A DNA stretch of 64,000 bases from Osedax symbiont Rs1 (GCA_000416275.1 ASZJ01000124.1:1222-65221); one strand, 5' to 3'. Shown: positions 9,161 to 17,520, counted from the stretch's first letter. Notes: generated from the letters alone by a model not told the origin. Numbers and translations are program-made.

Positions 9161-10041
9161 TAGTATTGCACCTTGCGTTCTACATATTTAAATTGCACGA
9201 CTGTCAGTAAGATCACGACGACCATTAGAATAACTGATTGTGCGGCAGACCCTCCTAAGTCAAGCCCGACAAAACCATCATTAAACACTTTGTAAACAAG
9301 AATTTCTGTCGAATTACCAGGCCCTCCTGCTGTCATGGAGTGGATAATACCGAAAGTATCAAAAAAGGCGTAGATAATATTCACCACTAACAGGAAAAAG
9401 GTAGTGGGAGAGATCAGTGGCAGGATAATCGTTCTAAATCTGTGCACCGGCCCGGCGCCATCAATGGCGGCGGCTTCAATTAAGGATTTAGGAATAGAGT
9501 GCATGGCGGCAATGAAAAATAAAAAGTTATAGCTGATTTGTTTCCAAGCTGCCGCCATTATCACCAGTGACATCGCTTGAGTGCTGTTTAATTTATGGTT
9601 CCAATCTATGCCTATGATCTCTAAAAAATAACTGATGATGCCCAGTGTCGGATTAAACAAAAATAACCAGAGTGTACCCGCCAGTACAGGTGCTACGGCG
9701 TAGGGGATGATTAATAGCGTTCGATAAGTGCGCGCACCTTTAACCACTCGATCCGCGAGGGCGGCAAAGAGTAGGGCCATGCCCATTGAAAGAGAGGCGA
9801 CAGCCAGTGAAAAAAATCCGGTACGAGTAAAAGAGCTGAGATAATTGGGGTCGTCGTATAATTCAATAAAGTTATCAAACCAGACAAATTCAGAAGATAA
9901 GCCAAATGCATCTTCTAGTAAAAAGGATTGATAAAGTGCCTGTAAAGCTGGCCAAATAAAAAATAGCAGCGTGATAATTATTTGTGGAGTGACTAATAAA
10001 TACGGCAAATACGATGAGTTATAATGGACTCGTTTTAGCAT
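9160..10041 (-). CDS. ugpA: sn-glycerol-3-phosphate ABC transporter permease UgpA
   Basis: A 293-residue inner-membrane permease with six hydrophobic segments and the EAA motif [20 protein letters not shown]. It forms the second half of the Ugp channel. It is separated from ugpB by 195 bases containing a large stem-loop, an arrangement that often lets the binding protein be made in excess over the membrane parts. Confidence 0.9.
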   Translation of the reverse strand: MLKRVHYNSSYLPYLLVTPQIIITLLFFIWPALQALYQSFLLEDAFGLSSEFVWFDNFIELYDDPNYLSSFTRTGFFSLAVASLSMGMALLFAALADRVVKGARTYRTLLIIPYAVAPVLAGTLWLFLFNPTLGIISYFLEIIGIDWNHKLNSTQAMSLVIMAAAWKQISYNFLFFIAAMHSIPKSLIEAAAIDGAGPVHRFRTIILPLISPTTFFLLVVNIIYAFFDTFGIIHSMTAGGPGNSTEILVYKVFNDGFVGLDLGGSAAQSVILMVVVILLTVVQFKYVERKVQY

Positions 10042-10146
10042 TGCAATACCTTGCTGGTACTACACTAACAGGCGCAGCGTAGACGGTGAATGGGAGAAGC
10101 TCAAGCTGGGAAGCATGTGAGCTACAAGCAGCTAAGGCCTAACTGT

Positions 10147-10212
10147 CGAGCAGGGTAGCCAGCCAGTGTAAGCAGTTTTTATAACTGATTACCAAGACGG
10201 CTACTCTGCTCG
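10147..10212 (-). promoter_or_regulatory. Large stem-loop between ugpB and ugpA
   Basis: The arms CGAGCAGGGTAGCC (10147-10160) and GGCTACTCTGCTCG (10199-10212) pair over 14 bases with one mismatch, around a 38-base loop. It lies just downstream of ugpB within the operon. By analogy with malE-malF intercistronic structures it may protect the ugpB message or reduce read-through; that role is inferred. Confidence 0.5.
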
Positions 10213-10236
10213 CATCTGTGCTAGCTATTAACACAT

Positions 10237-11541
10237 TTACTTGTTGGCTTTTTCAAATTTTCTAAGTAATTTGTTGGACTGAGTAACAGCGTCATTCATG
10301 GCCTGCTCTGCAGTTTTAGAGCCGTTCCAGATTTTTTCCATTTCAGCGTTAATAATATCGCGGATTTGCACAAAGCTACCGAATCTTATACCCCTAGAAT
10401 TTTCGGTCGGAGTATTGAGGCTCAATTGATGAATAGCGGTGTCAGTCCCCGGATTTTTATCGTAGAACCCCTGCTTTTTACTTAATTCATAAGCAGCGGT
10501 AGTGATAGGTACATACCCGGTTTCCTGATGCCACCAAGCTTGAACTTCAGCGGACGATAAGTACTCCATAAATTTAGCGACACCTTTATACTCCTCTTTT
10601 TTGTGTCCTCTTAGGGTCCAGAGCGTCGCGCCGCCAATAATTGAGTTCTGCGCGGCGGAGGTAACTTTTTCATCGTACGGCATCATGGCTTGAGCGTAAT
10701 CAAATTTAGCTTGGCCCTTAATAGAACCGTAATAAGCAGAAGAGTTAATCCACATACCACACTGACCATTGGTGAACATTGCTAAACTTTCACCACGCCG
10801 ACCGCCATAGGTAAAGCTGCCATCTTTTTGCATATCAGCTAGGCGCTGTAAATTATCGATCACAAACTTGTTGTTGAAGGAGAGCTCTGTATCTAAACCC
10901 GCGTAGCCATTTTGCTTAGTGCCCAAAGAAATATTATTCCATGCGCTATAGTTCTCGATCAGTGCCCATGATTGCCAGCCGATAGCAATACCACACTTCA
11001 TACCGCTATCGACCAGCTTTTTAGCCGTGCTGGTCACTTCGCTCCAGGTTTTAGGTGCATTTTCAACGCCGGCTTTTTTAAAAGCATCTTTGTTATACCA
11101 AAGCACCGGCGTCGAGCTGTTAAAGGGCATCGATAGCAGTTCACCAGCAGGTGTTTGGTAATAGGAAATGACCGCGGGTAGATAGCTAGATTTATCTAAT
11201 TTTACCCCAGAATCTTTCATGACTTGCTCTATAGGGTAAACCGCTCCCTTGGCAGCCATCATGGTTGCTGTGCCCACTTCAAAGACTTGCACAATGTGTG
11301 GCTGCTTTTTCGCTCTAAAGGCGGCAATAGCTGCGGTCATTGTTTCAGTATAATTTCCCTTGTAGACAGCATTGATCTTATAATCGCTTTGTAGCGCGTT
11401 AAAGTCGGCGGCAATTTTATTGACTCTTTCAGTATTGGTGCCACCCATAGCGTGCCACCAATTGACTTCCACAGCAGCTATTGCTGTTGTGGAAAAAAAT
11501 GAAGCGGTCACTGCTGCTGCAATAATGGTTTTCTTGAGCAT
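10237..11541 (-). CDS. ugpB: sn-glycerol-3-phosphate ABC transporter substrate-binding protein
   Basis: A 434-residue periplasmic binding protein of the extracellular solute-binding family 1. A Sec signal peptide (about residues 1-22, ending TTAIAA) is followed by VEVNWWHAMGG, a hallmark of UgpB. Other typical parts are PFNSSTPVLWYNKDAF, GIAIGWQSWALIENYSAWN and GGATLWTL. It captures glycerol 3-phosphate or glycerophosphodiesters and delivers them to UgpAE. GGGAGA lies 7 bases before the ATG. As first gene of the operon it is read from the long upstream region that holds a short MITE copy and two inverted repeats. Confidence 0.93.
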   Translation of the reverse strand: MLKKTIIAAAVTASFFSTTAIAAVEVNWWHAMGGTNTERVNKIAADFNALQSDYKINAVYKGNYTETMTAAIAAFRAKKQPHIVQVFEVGTATMMAAKGAVYPIEQVMKDSGVKLDKSSYLPAVISYYQTPAGELLSMPFNSSTPVLWYNKDAFKKAGVENAPKTWSEVTSTAKKLVDSGMKCGIAIGWQSWALIENYSAWNNISLGTKQNGYAGLDTELSFNNKFVIDNLQRLADMQKDGSFTYGGRRGESLAMFTNGQCGMWINSSAYYGSIKGQAKFDYAQAMMPYDEKVTSAAQNSIIGGATLWTLRGHKKEEYKGVAKFMEYLSSAEVQAWWHQETGYVPITTAAYELSKKQGFYDKNPGTDTAIHQLSLNTPTENSRGIRFGSFVQIRDIINAEMEKIWNGSKTAEQAMNDAVTQSNKLLRKFEKANK

Positions 11542-11598
11542 TGGATATCTCCCTTATTAAGCTGTATTTGCGTGTTATTTTTGGAATTGGCAAAGCTA

Positions 11599-11646
11599 TT
11601 ACCTATATTAGTGACTTACACTTTGTAACCACAGATTCAGGTATTA
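11599..11646 (+). repeat. MITE-like element, copy 1 (minimal)
   Basis: About 47 bases made almost only of the two terminal repeats: left TTACCTATATTAGTGACTT and right ACAGATTCAGGTATTA. The right side, CACTTTG then ACCACAGATTCAGGTATTA, matches the right end of the copy at 24041-24253 with few changes. It is an internally deleted member of the four-copy family in this window. Confidence 0.6.
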
Positions 11647-11673
11647 GTAATTTCATCATTACGAAATTACTAA
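11644..11673. promoter_or_regulatory. Inverted repeat upstream of ugpB
   Basis: Perfect 11-base arms, TTAGTAATTTC and GAAATTACTAA, with an 8-base spacer, 103-132 bases before the ugpB start. It overlaps the end of the short MITE copy. It could be an operator or a cruciform; no regulator is identified. Confidence 0.4.
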
Positions 11674-12126
11674 ATTGCGTTTATCGGAAAAACTAAATGG
11701 GTTAGTCTTACTTTACATGCAATAGGGTAGTTAAATTGTATGACAGTTTTGGGTCACAAATGTGACGATAAACTGATACTAACTCAAGATAACTTTATAT
11801 TGCAATATGTTCGAATGAAAAAAGTCGAACTTTAATTGCTTTGTAAATGTCTGTTATTAGATGATGTGTGGAATATTTATTTTCAAATGAACAATTTTTG
11901 AGTTTTTATAGTGGGTGAATAGAGAGAGCTGAAACGGAGTGTACAGCCTAGTTTTAGCCGGTTAGTGGCGAAGATGATCGAATAAAAAGTATGATAGATG
12001 CGTTTTTTGCTAACAAAAATGGTTGAATAAGCGCAACAATCCTCATCATTAAGTATCTGTTTTTATAATTATAAAAAATATATAGCAATCTTTTTAATAG
12101 CAAATTATTATAAAAAAAGATCAAAT

Positions 12127-12423
12127 TTAATCGCAATATAATTGGTGTAATACCTCAATGATGGCTTTTACTTCGCTGCTATGCAAAGCATAAAAAATGC
12201 TTTGGGCTTCACGGCGAGTTTTTACATAACCCGAATTCCTCAGCCAAGCTAAATGTTGGGATAAAGTTGATTGAGGGATAGGTATGATATTATTTAGCTG
12301 ATTAACACTTAATTCGCCTTCCGTCAAAGCGCATAGGATCATTAATCGGTGCTTGTTTGACAATGTTTTCAATAGTGTGACAGCGCTATCTGAATTTTTA
12401 GCAAATTTGCTGAAATCTAGCAT
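12127..12423 (-). CDS. bigR: BigR/SqrR-type ArsR-family sulfur-responsive repressor
   Basis: A 98-residue winged-helix repressor (KTLSNKHRLMILCALTEGE, then IPQSTLSQHLAWLRNSG and the wing KTRREAQSIFYAL). Two cysteines, at 31 in LCAL and 97 in the terminal LYCD, lie 66 residues apart, as in BigR and SqrR, where they form a disulfide or polysulfide bridge to sense reactive sulfur. The metal-binding CxC of ArsR/SmtB is missing. An earlier in-frame ATG at 12429 is only one base from GGAG, so the ATG at 12423, at normal spacing, is preferred. It lies next to two YeeE/YedE genes, the partners known for BigR, and probably represses them. Confidence 0.82.
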   Translation of the reverse strand: MLDFSKFAKNSDSAVTLLKTLSNKHRLMILCALTEGELSVNQLNNIIPIPQSTLSQHLAWLRNSGYVKTRREAQSIFYALHSSEVKAIIEVLHQLYCD

Positions 12424-12460
12424 TTGCATACTCCGTTTTAATATTGGTCAGCAGCGCTTT

Positions 12461-12952
12461 TTATCTATCGCTGGGATTTGATATTGAACAGTCCACAGTG
12501 CTATGGTTTTTATACCATTGAGATATTTTTATACCTACGAGCATGGCTGCTACAAAGGCCAGTATCTTAGCGTCAAAGTGTACTAAATTCACAATAGCGG
12601 GGCCTGGGCATAATCCGGCCAGTCCCCAGCCTATGCCAAAAATTGCTGCGCCAAGCAATAGAGGCTTATCTAGTACTGTCACTTTAGGTAATTGATACGC
12701 CATGCCTAAAATGGATGGCTGTTGGGTGTCTATTCTAGGCTTGATTAAATAGCGATAGCCCAAGGAGAAAACGGCCAGCGCTGCGAACAGTACTAGAGCA
12801 AGGCTGGGATCCCACTGTCGGCTAATACTTAAAAACCCCAGTACCTTTTGCGGGTCAACCATCCCCGATATTTGTAGACCTAATGCAAATAAAGCGCTGC
12901 ATAAAAAAACCACAATATAAAAATAGTAGCTCAAATTAGGGTTAGTGCGCAT
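12461..12952 (-). CDS. YeeE/YedE-type (DUF6691) sulfur-compound transporter half, PmpB-like
   Basis: A 163-residue inner-membrane protein with four or five hydrophobic helices. ALGLQISGMVDPQKVLGFL near the N-terminus and GIGWGLAGLCPGPAIVNL near the C-terminus are family hallmarks; the cysteine in LCPGP is the likely relay residue for thiosulfate or persulfide sulfur. It is paired with the gene upstream (GSGCTSGH type), and the two halves together match one full-length YeeE. The BigR-type gene follows 37 bases downstream, so these genes probably form one sulfide-responsive unit. Confidence 0.85.
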   Translation of the reverse strand: MRTNPNLSYYFYIVVFLCSALFALGLQISGMVDPQKVLGFLSISRQWDPSLALVLFAALAVFSLGYRYLIKPRIDTQQPSILGMAYQLPKVTVLDKPLLLGAAIFGIGWGLAGLCPGPAIVNLVHFDAKILAFVAAMLVGIKISQWYKNHSTVDCSISNPSDR

Positions 12953-13000
12953 CTGTTAACCTCGATTAAATATTTAATATGATTTTTGAATCCTGCATCA

Positions 13001-13033
13001 CACCCAGTAACTAACGATAAGTTAATGGGTGAT
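13001..13033. other. Imperfect stem-loop between the two YeeE halves
   Basis: Outer arms ATCACaCCCA and TGGGTGAT enclose inner arms TAACT and AGTTA around a short loop. It sits upstream of pmpB, next to a second, stronger hairpin. An RNA or DNA structural role is possible; none is known. Confidence 0.35.
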
Positions 13034-13058
13034 CTTTGTCTCAGCTCTGCAAGAGGAG

Positions 13059-13099
13059 CCTCTGAACAAGTCCCAGGGCGTGTGTGACTTGTTCAGAGG
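13059..13099. repeat. 14-bp perfect inverted repeat between pmpA and pmpB
   Basis: Arms CCTCTGAACAAGTC (13059-13072) and GACTTGTTCAGAGG (13086-13099) around 13 bases. There is no T-run. The shape suggests the paired ends of a very small MITE or a REP-like unit, or an intercistronic stabiliser. No other full copy was seen in the window. Confidence 0.5.
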
Positions 13100-13157
13100 A
13101 TGAATGTTAAGACCTGTTACTGATTAATTTTTCAAGGAATCAGGTTATAGCTAAGGT

Positions 13158-13583
13158 TCAAGTAAATAATGCGACGATAAAGACCGTCGCGGCACCAGTG
13201 CATAAAAATGTGCAAGTGGCTGCGATTGAGCGCACGGAAAATCTACCTATTCCACATACACCGTGGCCGCTAGTACAGCCTGAACCTAAATGCGCGCCGA
13301 AGCCGACTAATAGCCCCGCTAAGATAAGCAACAGCCAATCTGTTTCAATCTTGGGGGTGGGTAGCTGTAAATAATATAGACCTATTACTGATCCTGATAA
13401 TAGACCGGATATATAGACGATAGGAAAGAGTATGCGCCGGTCTCTAAAAATTAGCAGTTGGCTAACTATGCCTGAAATACCACTAATTCGACCGCTGTAA
13501 GCTAGCAGTAGCAGGGCTGAAAAACCAATCATTGCGCCTCCAAGCAGTGCAGATACTGGGGAAAATTGAAGGTAATTTATCAT
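13158..13583 (-). CDS. YeeE/YedE-type sulfur-compound transporter half, PmpA-like
   Basis: A 141-residue inner-membrane protein with about four helices and the signature [15 protein letters not shown] near residue 105, where the cysteines are thought to pass sulfur across the membrane. It opens the pmpA-pmpB-bigR cluster. A 9-bp inverted repeat in its promoter region (13616-13644) is a good candidate operator for the BigR-type repressor. The 204-base gap to pmpB contains two stem-loops. Confidence 0.87.
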   Translation of the reverse strand: MINYLQFSPVSALLGGAMIGFSALLLLAYSGRISGISGIVSQLLIFRDRRILFPIVYISGLLSGSVIGLYYLQLPTPKIETDWLLLILAGLLVGFGAHLGSGCTSGHGVCGIGRFSVRSIAATCTFLCTGAATVFIVALFT

Positions 13584-13615
13584 CTAGGCAGCCTCTGGGT
13601 GCTATGTCATATAGC

Positions 13616-13644
13616 TATATCGTATATTGTGAATTTACGATATA
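13616..13644 (-). promoter_or_regulatory. Candidate BigR-type operator upstream of pmpA
   Basis: Perfect 9-base arms TATATCGTA and TACGATATA separated by 11 bases, 33-61 bases before the pmpA start. ArsR-family dimers bind such AT-rich inverted repeats. Assignment to the adjacent repressor is inference. Confidence 0.5.
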
Positions 13645-13816
13645 TTAAATAAAAACTATAAATTATGCAACCGAAAAATCACCATAGGGTACTGAAAAAG
13701 TACTGTCTAGATGTTCAGCTTACAAGTAGCCACAGGGTTAGAGGAGGGCGATCAATTCGAGAGAAAGGACCGTTAAGCAGAGCTGAAAACAACTCTACTT
13801 TATAGGCTATTGAATG

Positions 13817-14383
13817 CTATGCTTTTTTTCGTTCAATATAATAGGCAAAAGCTAGACCAATCAATAGGCCGAACAAATGACCCTCCCAAGATACGTAGCT
13901 ATTTCCTGGCAGTATGCCAAACACCAACGTGCCGTAGCTAACGCCGACAAAGAGAGAAATAATAATTAACTTTAATTTTTTAGAGAGAATTCCAGCCAGT
14001 ACTAAATAGCCAAAATAGCCGTAAATTAAACCGCTGGCGCCAACGTGGACAGCGCTGCGTGCAAATATCCAAACTAGCAGTCCGCTGCCAATAGTGCAGA
14101 CTAGAGTGACCTGCAAATAGCGCTTAGTGCCGTGCTGCAAAAGTAAGAAGCTGAAGAGCGCGAAGGGAATGATATTTGAGAAAAAATGCCACAAACTGCC
14201 GTGTAGTAACGGTGCTGTCAATACCCCCGTTAGGCCGGGTATATGGCGGGGGATCAAGCCAAATTGATTGAGCGATCGACCGGTTAACAGGTTGATGGCC
14301 TCAACAATTGCCAGCACCAAAGAAAGGCTAATAACGATGTTGATTTGCTGCTTAAAGTTGATCTTTTTGTCGGCGTTACTCAT
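13817..14383 (-). CDS. Rhomboid-family intramembrane serine protease
   Basis: A 188-residue membrane protein with about six helices. The rhomboid catalytic serine is in VGASGLIYGYFG, the catalytic histidine in WEGHLFGLLIG, and the oxyanion-region HxxxN in HGSLWHFFSN. It cleaves membrane proteins within the bilayer; the substrate is unknown. It is the last gene of the run that starts with yjfI, 9 bases after the ATP-grasp gene, so it is likely co-expressed with the PspA-channel group. Confidence 0.88.
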   Translation of the reverse strand: MSNADKKINFKQQINIVISLSLVLAIVEAINLLTGRSLNQFGLIPRHIPGLTGVLTAPLLHGSLWHFFSNIIPFALFSFLLLQHGTKRYLQVTLVCTIGSGLLVWIFARSAVHVGASGLIYGYFGYLVLAGILSKKLKLIIISLFVGVSYGTLVFGILPGNSYVSWEGHLFGLLIGLAFAYYIERKKA

Positions 14384-14392
14384 AGCGATCCT

Positions 14393-15556
14393 CTAGAGAA
14401 TGATATGTGGCATGAAACGGGAAAGGTCTTGAGTGACTTTATTTTTATCTTCTCTGACAGAAATGCCAGCCGCTTTGCCATTGATTAACCAAGAGCCAAT
14501 TAAAGTAAAGTTATCACCGAAGGCGGGAAGGGGGTGATAGTCTTGGTAAATAAACCCTTCATCACCATATGGACCGTCTGATGCATAAACTTGCTCACCG
14601 GCCAAATGAATACTAATATTGGCACCTTCTCGGGCGAAAATCGGTTTTTTTACGTAATTTGTCAATTGGCTGTTTTTTAAATCTTCCTCAAAATAACTGG
14701 CCAAGAGGTTTGGATGATTGGGATATAGTTTCCACAGCATTGGCAGAATAGCTTTGTTCGAGAGTACCGATTTCCAGGGCGGCTCAATCCAAGATACTTG
14801 GCTGTCGACTAGGGCATCAGCATAGTCTTCACGTAACATAAATTCCCACGGATAAAGTTTAAACATCCAGCTGATTTTATGGTTATCTAAATCGGTGAAG
14901 CAGTCATCGGCGGATAAACCGATATCTTCAATGTAAATAAATTGACAGCTAATTCCCGCGGCAGTGGCGCAATCTTCCAAATATTGCACGGTGCCTCGAT
15001 CTTCATCGGTGTCTTTACAGCAGGAAAAATAGAGAGTTTCGTGTAAGTGTTGAAACTTTATTTGAGCAAACCTGTTGATTAATTTTTCTTGCAAAGAGTT
15101 AAACTGGTCGGCTTTACGACTAAGTTTGCCGGCATTTACTTGGTCTTGTAACCATAGCCATTGCCAGAATCCGGTCTCATAGATGCTGGTGGGAGTGTCT
15201 GCATTATTTTCATAAAATTTAGCAGGGCCGTTGCCGCCATAAGCTAAATCGATACGTGAGTACAGAGAGCTCTCTTTGGTTTGCCAAGAGTTTCGAATAA
15301 AATCCCAGTGCTGCTCAGGTATTTGGAACTTTTCCAGCCACTGTTGATCGCCAATCACCTTATCGACCACAGCCAGGCACATCTGATGAAGCTCCTCGCT
15401 CGGCGCCTCTATGTCTTGTTCTATCTGCTGTAGTGAAAACTGGTAGTACGCGGACTCATCCCAGTAAGCTGCTCCGTGCATGGTGTGGAACGTAAAACCG
15501 TATTCACTGGCGGTGTTGCGCCAGTGTGGGCGCTCTTCAATAATGGATCTAAACAT
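14393..15556 (-). CDS. yjfC: Glutathionylspermidine synthase-like ATP-grasp protein (YjfC/YgiC type)
   Basis: A 387-residue cytoplasmic protein of the GSP-synthetase ATP-grasp family. Recognisable parts are ERPHWRNTASEYGF at the start, SLYSRIDLAYGG, YENNADTPTSIYETGFWQW, the IFAREGANISI loop near 305 and a terminal LIGSWLINGKAAGISVRED. It has only the synthetase domain, not the amidase domain of E. coli Gss. Relatives are thought to form amide bonds between a peptide and an amine, with substrate unproven. Its ATG abuts the stop of the DUF1190 gene, the same pairing as ygiB-ygiC. Confidence 0.85.
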   Translation of the reverse strand: MFRSIIEERPHWRNTASEYGFTFHTMHGAAYWDESAYYQFSLQQIEQDIEAPSEELHQMCLAVVDKVIGDQQWLEKFQIPEQHWDFIRNSWQTKESSLYSRIDLAYGGNGPAKFYENNADTPTSIYETGFWQWLWLQDQVNAGKLSRKADQFNSLQEKLINRFAQIKFQHLHETLYFSCCKDTDEDRGTVQYLEDCATAAGISCQFIYIEDIGLSADDCFTDLDNHKISWMFKLYPWEFMLREDYADALVDSQVSWIEPPWKSVLSNKAILPMLWKLYPNHPNLLASYFEEDLKNSQLTNYVKKPIFAREGANISIHLAGEQVYASDGPYGDEGFIYQDYHPLPAFGDNFTLIGSWLINGKAAGISVREDKNKVTQDLSRFMPHIIL

Positions 15557-16168
15557 TTAACCGCCCCAACTACTACGGGAAGTCTTTCCACCAAACCTGG
15601 ATTTAGCGGCAATAGTCGAGCCAAATCCACCACGAGACATAGTGCGCCTCACGGTTGGTTTTGGCTTGAAAGCATTGTCGTTGACCCGTACTTTATTGCT
15701 ATTACTGCTGCCATAGAGAGCCCCGTCAGTAGATGACCATTTACCGTACGCGGGTGAGTGTCTTGAATAGGAAGTGTAAAGAGGTGCTGAGCGATAGCCA
15801 CCATTGAGCATCGAGCTAAACATATAACCGGCAATAAAGGGCATAAAGATGCTTTGGCTGCTTTGCGTGGTATAGGAGTTGCAGCTGTCGGGGCCGAAGT
15901 CCTCAATACAGGCTTGCATTGAGGAGTATTTAGGACCACTTTTGACGGCTTCGTTAACCGCGTCTTTGTATGCCAGCTGACACTGCTCTACTTGGTCGGG
16001 ATTACCAGAAATGCAATCTTCAGCGGATCGATAAACTTGCGTCTCTTCAGTCGAATCACTGCAAGCTACTAATGTTCCCGCCGCGACGGCTAATGCTATA
16101 GGCTTAAAAGCAAACAGTTTAGGGCCTTTACGCATCACATCTAAATCGATATTTTCAGTCCGTTTCAT
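15557..16168 (-). CDS. DUF1190 (YgiB-like) membrane-associated protein
   Basis: A 203-residue DUF1190 protein. The N-terminus KRTENIDLDVMRK is followed by a hydrophobic stretch ending in VAAGTLVACSDS, possibly a lipoprotein-like site or a simple anchor. Cysteine-containing segments DCISGNPDQVEQCQLAY and QACIEDFGPDSCN are family marks. The C-terminal third is rich in Ser, Gly and Arg and probably disordered. GGGAGC precedes the ATG. Function is unknown; it almost always pairs with the GSP-synthetase-like protein encoded next. Confidence 0.82.
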   Translation of the reverse strand: MKRTENIDLDVMRKGPKLFAFKPIALAVAAGTLVACSDSTEETQVYRSAEDCISGNPDQVEQCQLAYKDAVNEAVKSGPKYSSMQACIEDFGPDSCNSYTTQSSQSIFMPFIAGYMFSSMLNGGYRSAPLYTSYSRHSPAYGKWSSTDGALYGSSNSNKVRVNDNAFKPKPTVRRTMSRGGFGSTIAAKSRFGGKTSRSSWGG

Positions 16169-16181
16169 GATCAGCTCCCTG

Positions 16182-16598
16182 CTAGTAAGTCATACAAGCG
16201 GCATTTAACAAACCAACAGCAATCGACGTTCCGCCCAGTACAATACCTGCTGATACTTCATTATCATTGATGCGCTGCACAATCTTAGGCATAAAGACAA
16301 AACGCACCATGGCAAAGGCGATGGTTTGTGCCACTAAGGCGACAACCCCCCAGATGACATAATCAGCTAGGGATTCAGAGTTGGATGCCGCGCTAGCGAG
16401 TGCCAGTGCGAAACCAATCACAGCCCCCATAAAGCCGATAGCGGCAGCAGTATTTTGCTCCTCCTTAACCAGCTTCCACTCATCCTGCGGGGTGACTAGT
16501 GTGTAGACGAATTTGAAGACCAGTAATAGAGCAATTGAAACACCAAAATAAATGGCAAAATCTATTAGACCTAGCAATGAGACTTGTATCGCTTCCAT
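16182..16598 (-). CDS. yjfL: DUF350 membrane protein (YjfL-like)
   Basis: A 138-residue inner-membrane protein with four hydrophobic helices, typical of DUF350 (IDFAIYFGVSIALLLVFKFVY, then NTAAAIGFMGAVIGFALAL). AAGGAG lies 8 bases before the ATG. DUF350 genes cluster with PspA-like, DUF1190 and ATP-grasp genes in many bacteria; the function is unknown. A 189-bp MITE copy separates it from the upstream yjfK, and may alter read-through between the two halves of the operon. Confidence 0.83.
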   Translation of the reverse strand: MEAIQVSLLGLIDFAIYFGVSIALLLVFKFVYTLVTPQDEWKLVKEEQNTAAAIGFMGAVIGFALALASAASNSESLADYVIWGVVALVAQTIAFAMVRFVFMPKIVQRINDNEVSAGIVLGGTSIAVGLLNAACMTY

Positions 16599-16663
16599 AA
16601 GAGGAGCTCCTTAAAATAATTGTAATAAACATTTATGTTAAAAATAAATAATTAGTTGGCTTT

Positions 16664-16852
16664 TGTTTGAATCGGGGACCTTACTGCGCTATATAGCGCA
16701 AGTTATTGATTATACAGTAGTTAGAAAAATATTCACTGAGCGGATAAGTTTATGTAAGGATGCATTTGAGCTTACAGTTAAAATTTTACAATTCCATTGT
16801 AAAACCAATCTCTTGCACTCTGTATCCACTTTGAAGTCACTGCTTCATATTG
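16664..16852 (+). repeat. MITE-like element, copy 2
   Basis: It aligns along its whole length to the copy at 24041-24253: left GAATCGGGGACC then ACTGCGCTATATAGCGCAAG, centre GGATGCATTTGAGC, right CACTCTGTATCCACTTTG and GAAGTCACTGCTTCA. It lacks an internal block of about 25 bases, and its terminal repeats are eroded. It is inserted between yjfK and yjfL inside the operon. Confidence 0.7.
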
Positions 16853-16866
16853 TAGATTATCGCTAG

Positions 16867-17520
16867 TTATCCAATAATATCAATATCTGCAGGTTTTAAA
16901 TCAAAACCGGTCATCTTTACCAAGTAGCGATCAGCGCGGTTATCGATAATCTTTTCTTCGCCAGAGAGCATCACATACTCAAAAAAGTCTGCTTTGATCT
17001 CGCGCTCATAAAGCATGCTAAATTGATCTGTTTCAGAGGTCGATCCATCCTGCGCATAAGTTTTTTCGGTCATCGCGACAGGTGCGGCCAGTTCCCCCGC
17101 GGCATTTTCCCAAACCGGGGAGTAATTGTTACCCTCTAGCGCGAGTGTTGTAACACTAATACTGGAGTTGATCACGGTATTCCACTGCTTTTCTGTGCTA
17201 ATGCTTTGGGTGTCATAAAAATACCAGAGTTTAACGTCGGTGATATGATTTTCGGTCATTCCGCCTTCCAGTAATACTTGAATAAAGCCATCGTCATCAG
17301 TGTAATATCTTAGGACAGTAGTCACATCGTCTAACTTTACCTCCCCCACCGCTTGAATTAAATGAGTACTGGCAGCCCCTGCAATAATTAAATCGGGCTC
17401 AATTAAACGCAGCTTTAAGCTATCTAGCTCAAAAGCGCCGCCTATCCTTAACCCCATGATTTCTGGAGCGCTGTCTTTGACTTCCTCCACAGCTGTTTTA
17501 CCGAACCATTTCTTAAACAT
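16867..17520 (-). CDS. yjfK: DUF2491 protein (YjfK-like)
   Basis: A 217-residue soluble protein of the DUF2491 family. Recognisable parts are IMGLRIGGAFELDSL near the N-terminus, VLRYYTDDDGFIQVLLEGG and LKLWYFYDTQS-like strands, and a terminal KADFFEYVMLSGEE. No catalytic motif is visible. It lies 10 bases after the channel gene and belongs to the yjfI-yjfL group found beside PspA-like genes. The biochemical role is unknown. Confidence 0.8.
   Translation of the reverse strand: MFKKWFGKTAVEEVKDSAPEIMGLRIGGAFELDSLKLRLIEPDLIIAGAASTHLIQAVGEVKLDDVTTVLRYYTDDDGFIQVLLEGGMTENHITDVKLWYFYDTQSISTEKQWNTVINSSISVTTLALEGNNYSPVWENAAGELAAPVAMTEKTYAQDGSTSETDQFSMLYEREIKADFFEYVMLSGEEKIIDNRADRYLVKMTGFDLKPADIDIIG

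Larger units (their letters stand above)
11542..12126. other. AT-rich intergenic and control region between ugpB and bigR
   Basis: This 585-base gap carries no convincing gene. It holds the shortest MITE copy (11599-11646), an 11-bp inverted repeat (11644-11673), a single CTGTCAT half-site on the minus strand (11740-11746) and the inverted repeat GTCACA-AA-TGTGAC (11753-11766). The half-site resembles half of a Pho box, as expected for ugp control, but its partner 11 bases on is poor. The right half is very AT-rich and holds only low-complexity frames. Confidence 0.5.

Noticed and set aside
11740..11766. Full Pho box upstream of ugpB
   Set aside because: One CTGTCAT half is clear but the second half at 11-base spacing matches poorly; recorded only as a half-site.
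11954..12136. 60-codon minus-strand frame in the AT-rich gap after bigR
   Set aside because: Low complexity, Leu/Tyr/Asn-rich, no ribosome site.
16663..16866. 67-codon + strand frame between yjfL and yjfK
   Set aside because: It is fully covered by the MITE-like repeat and has no family match.
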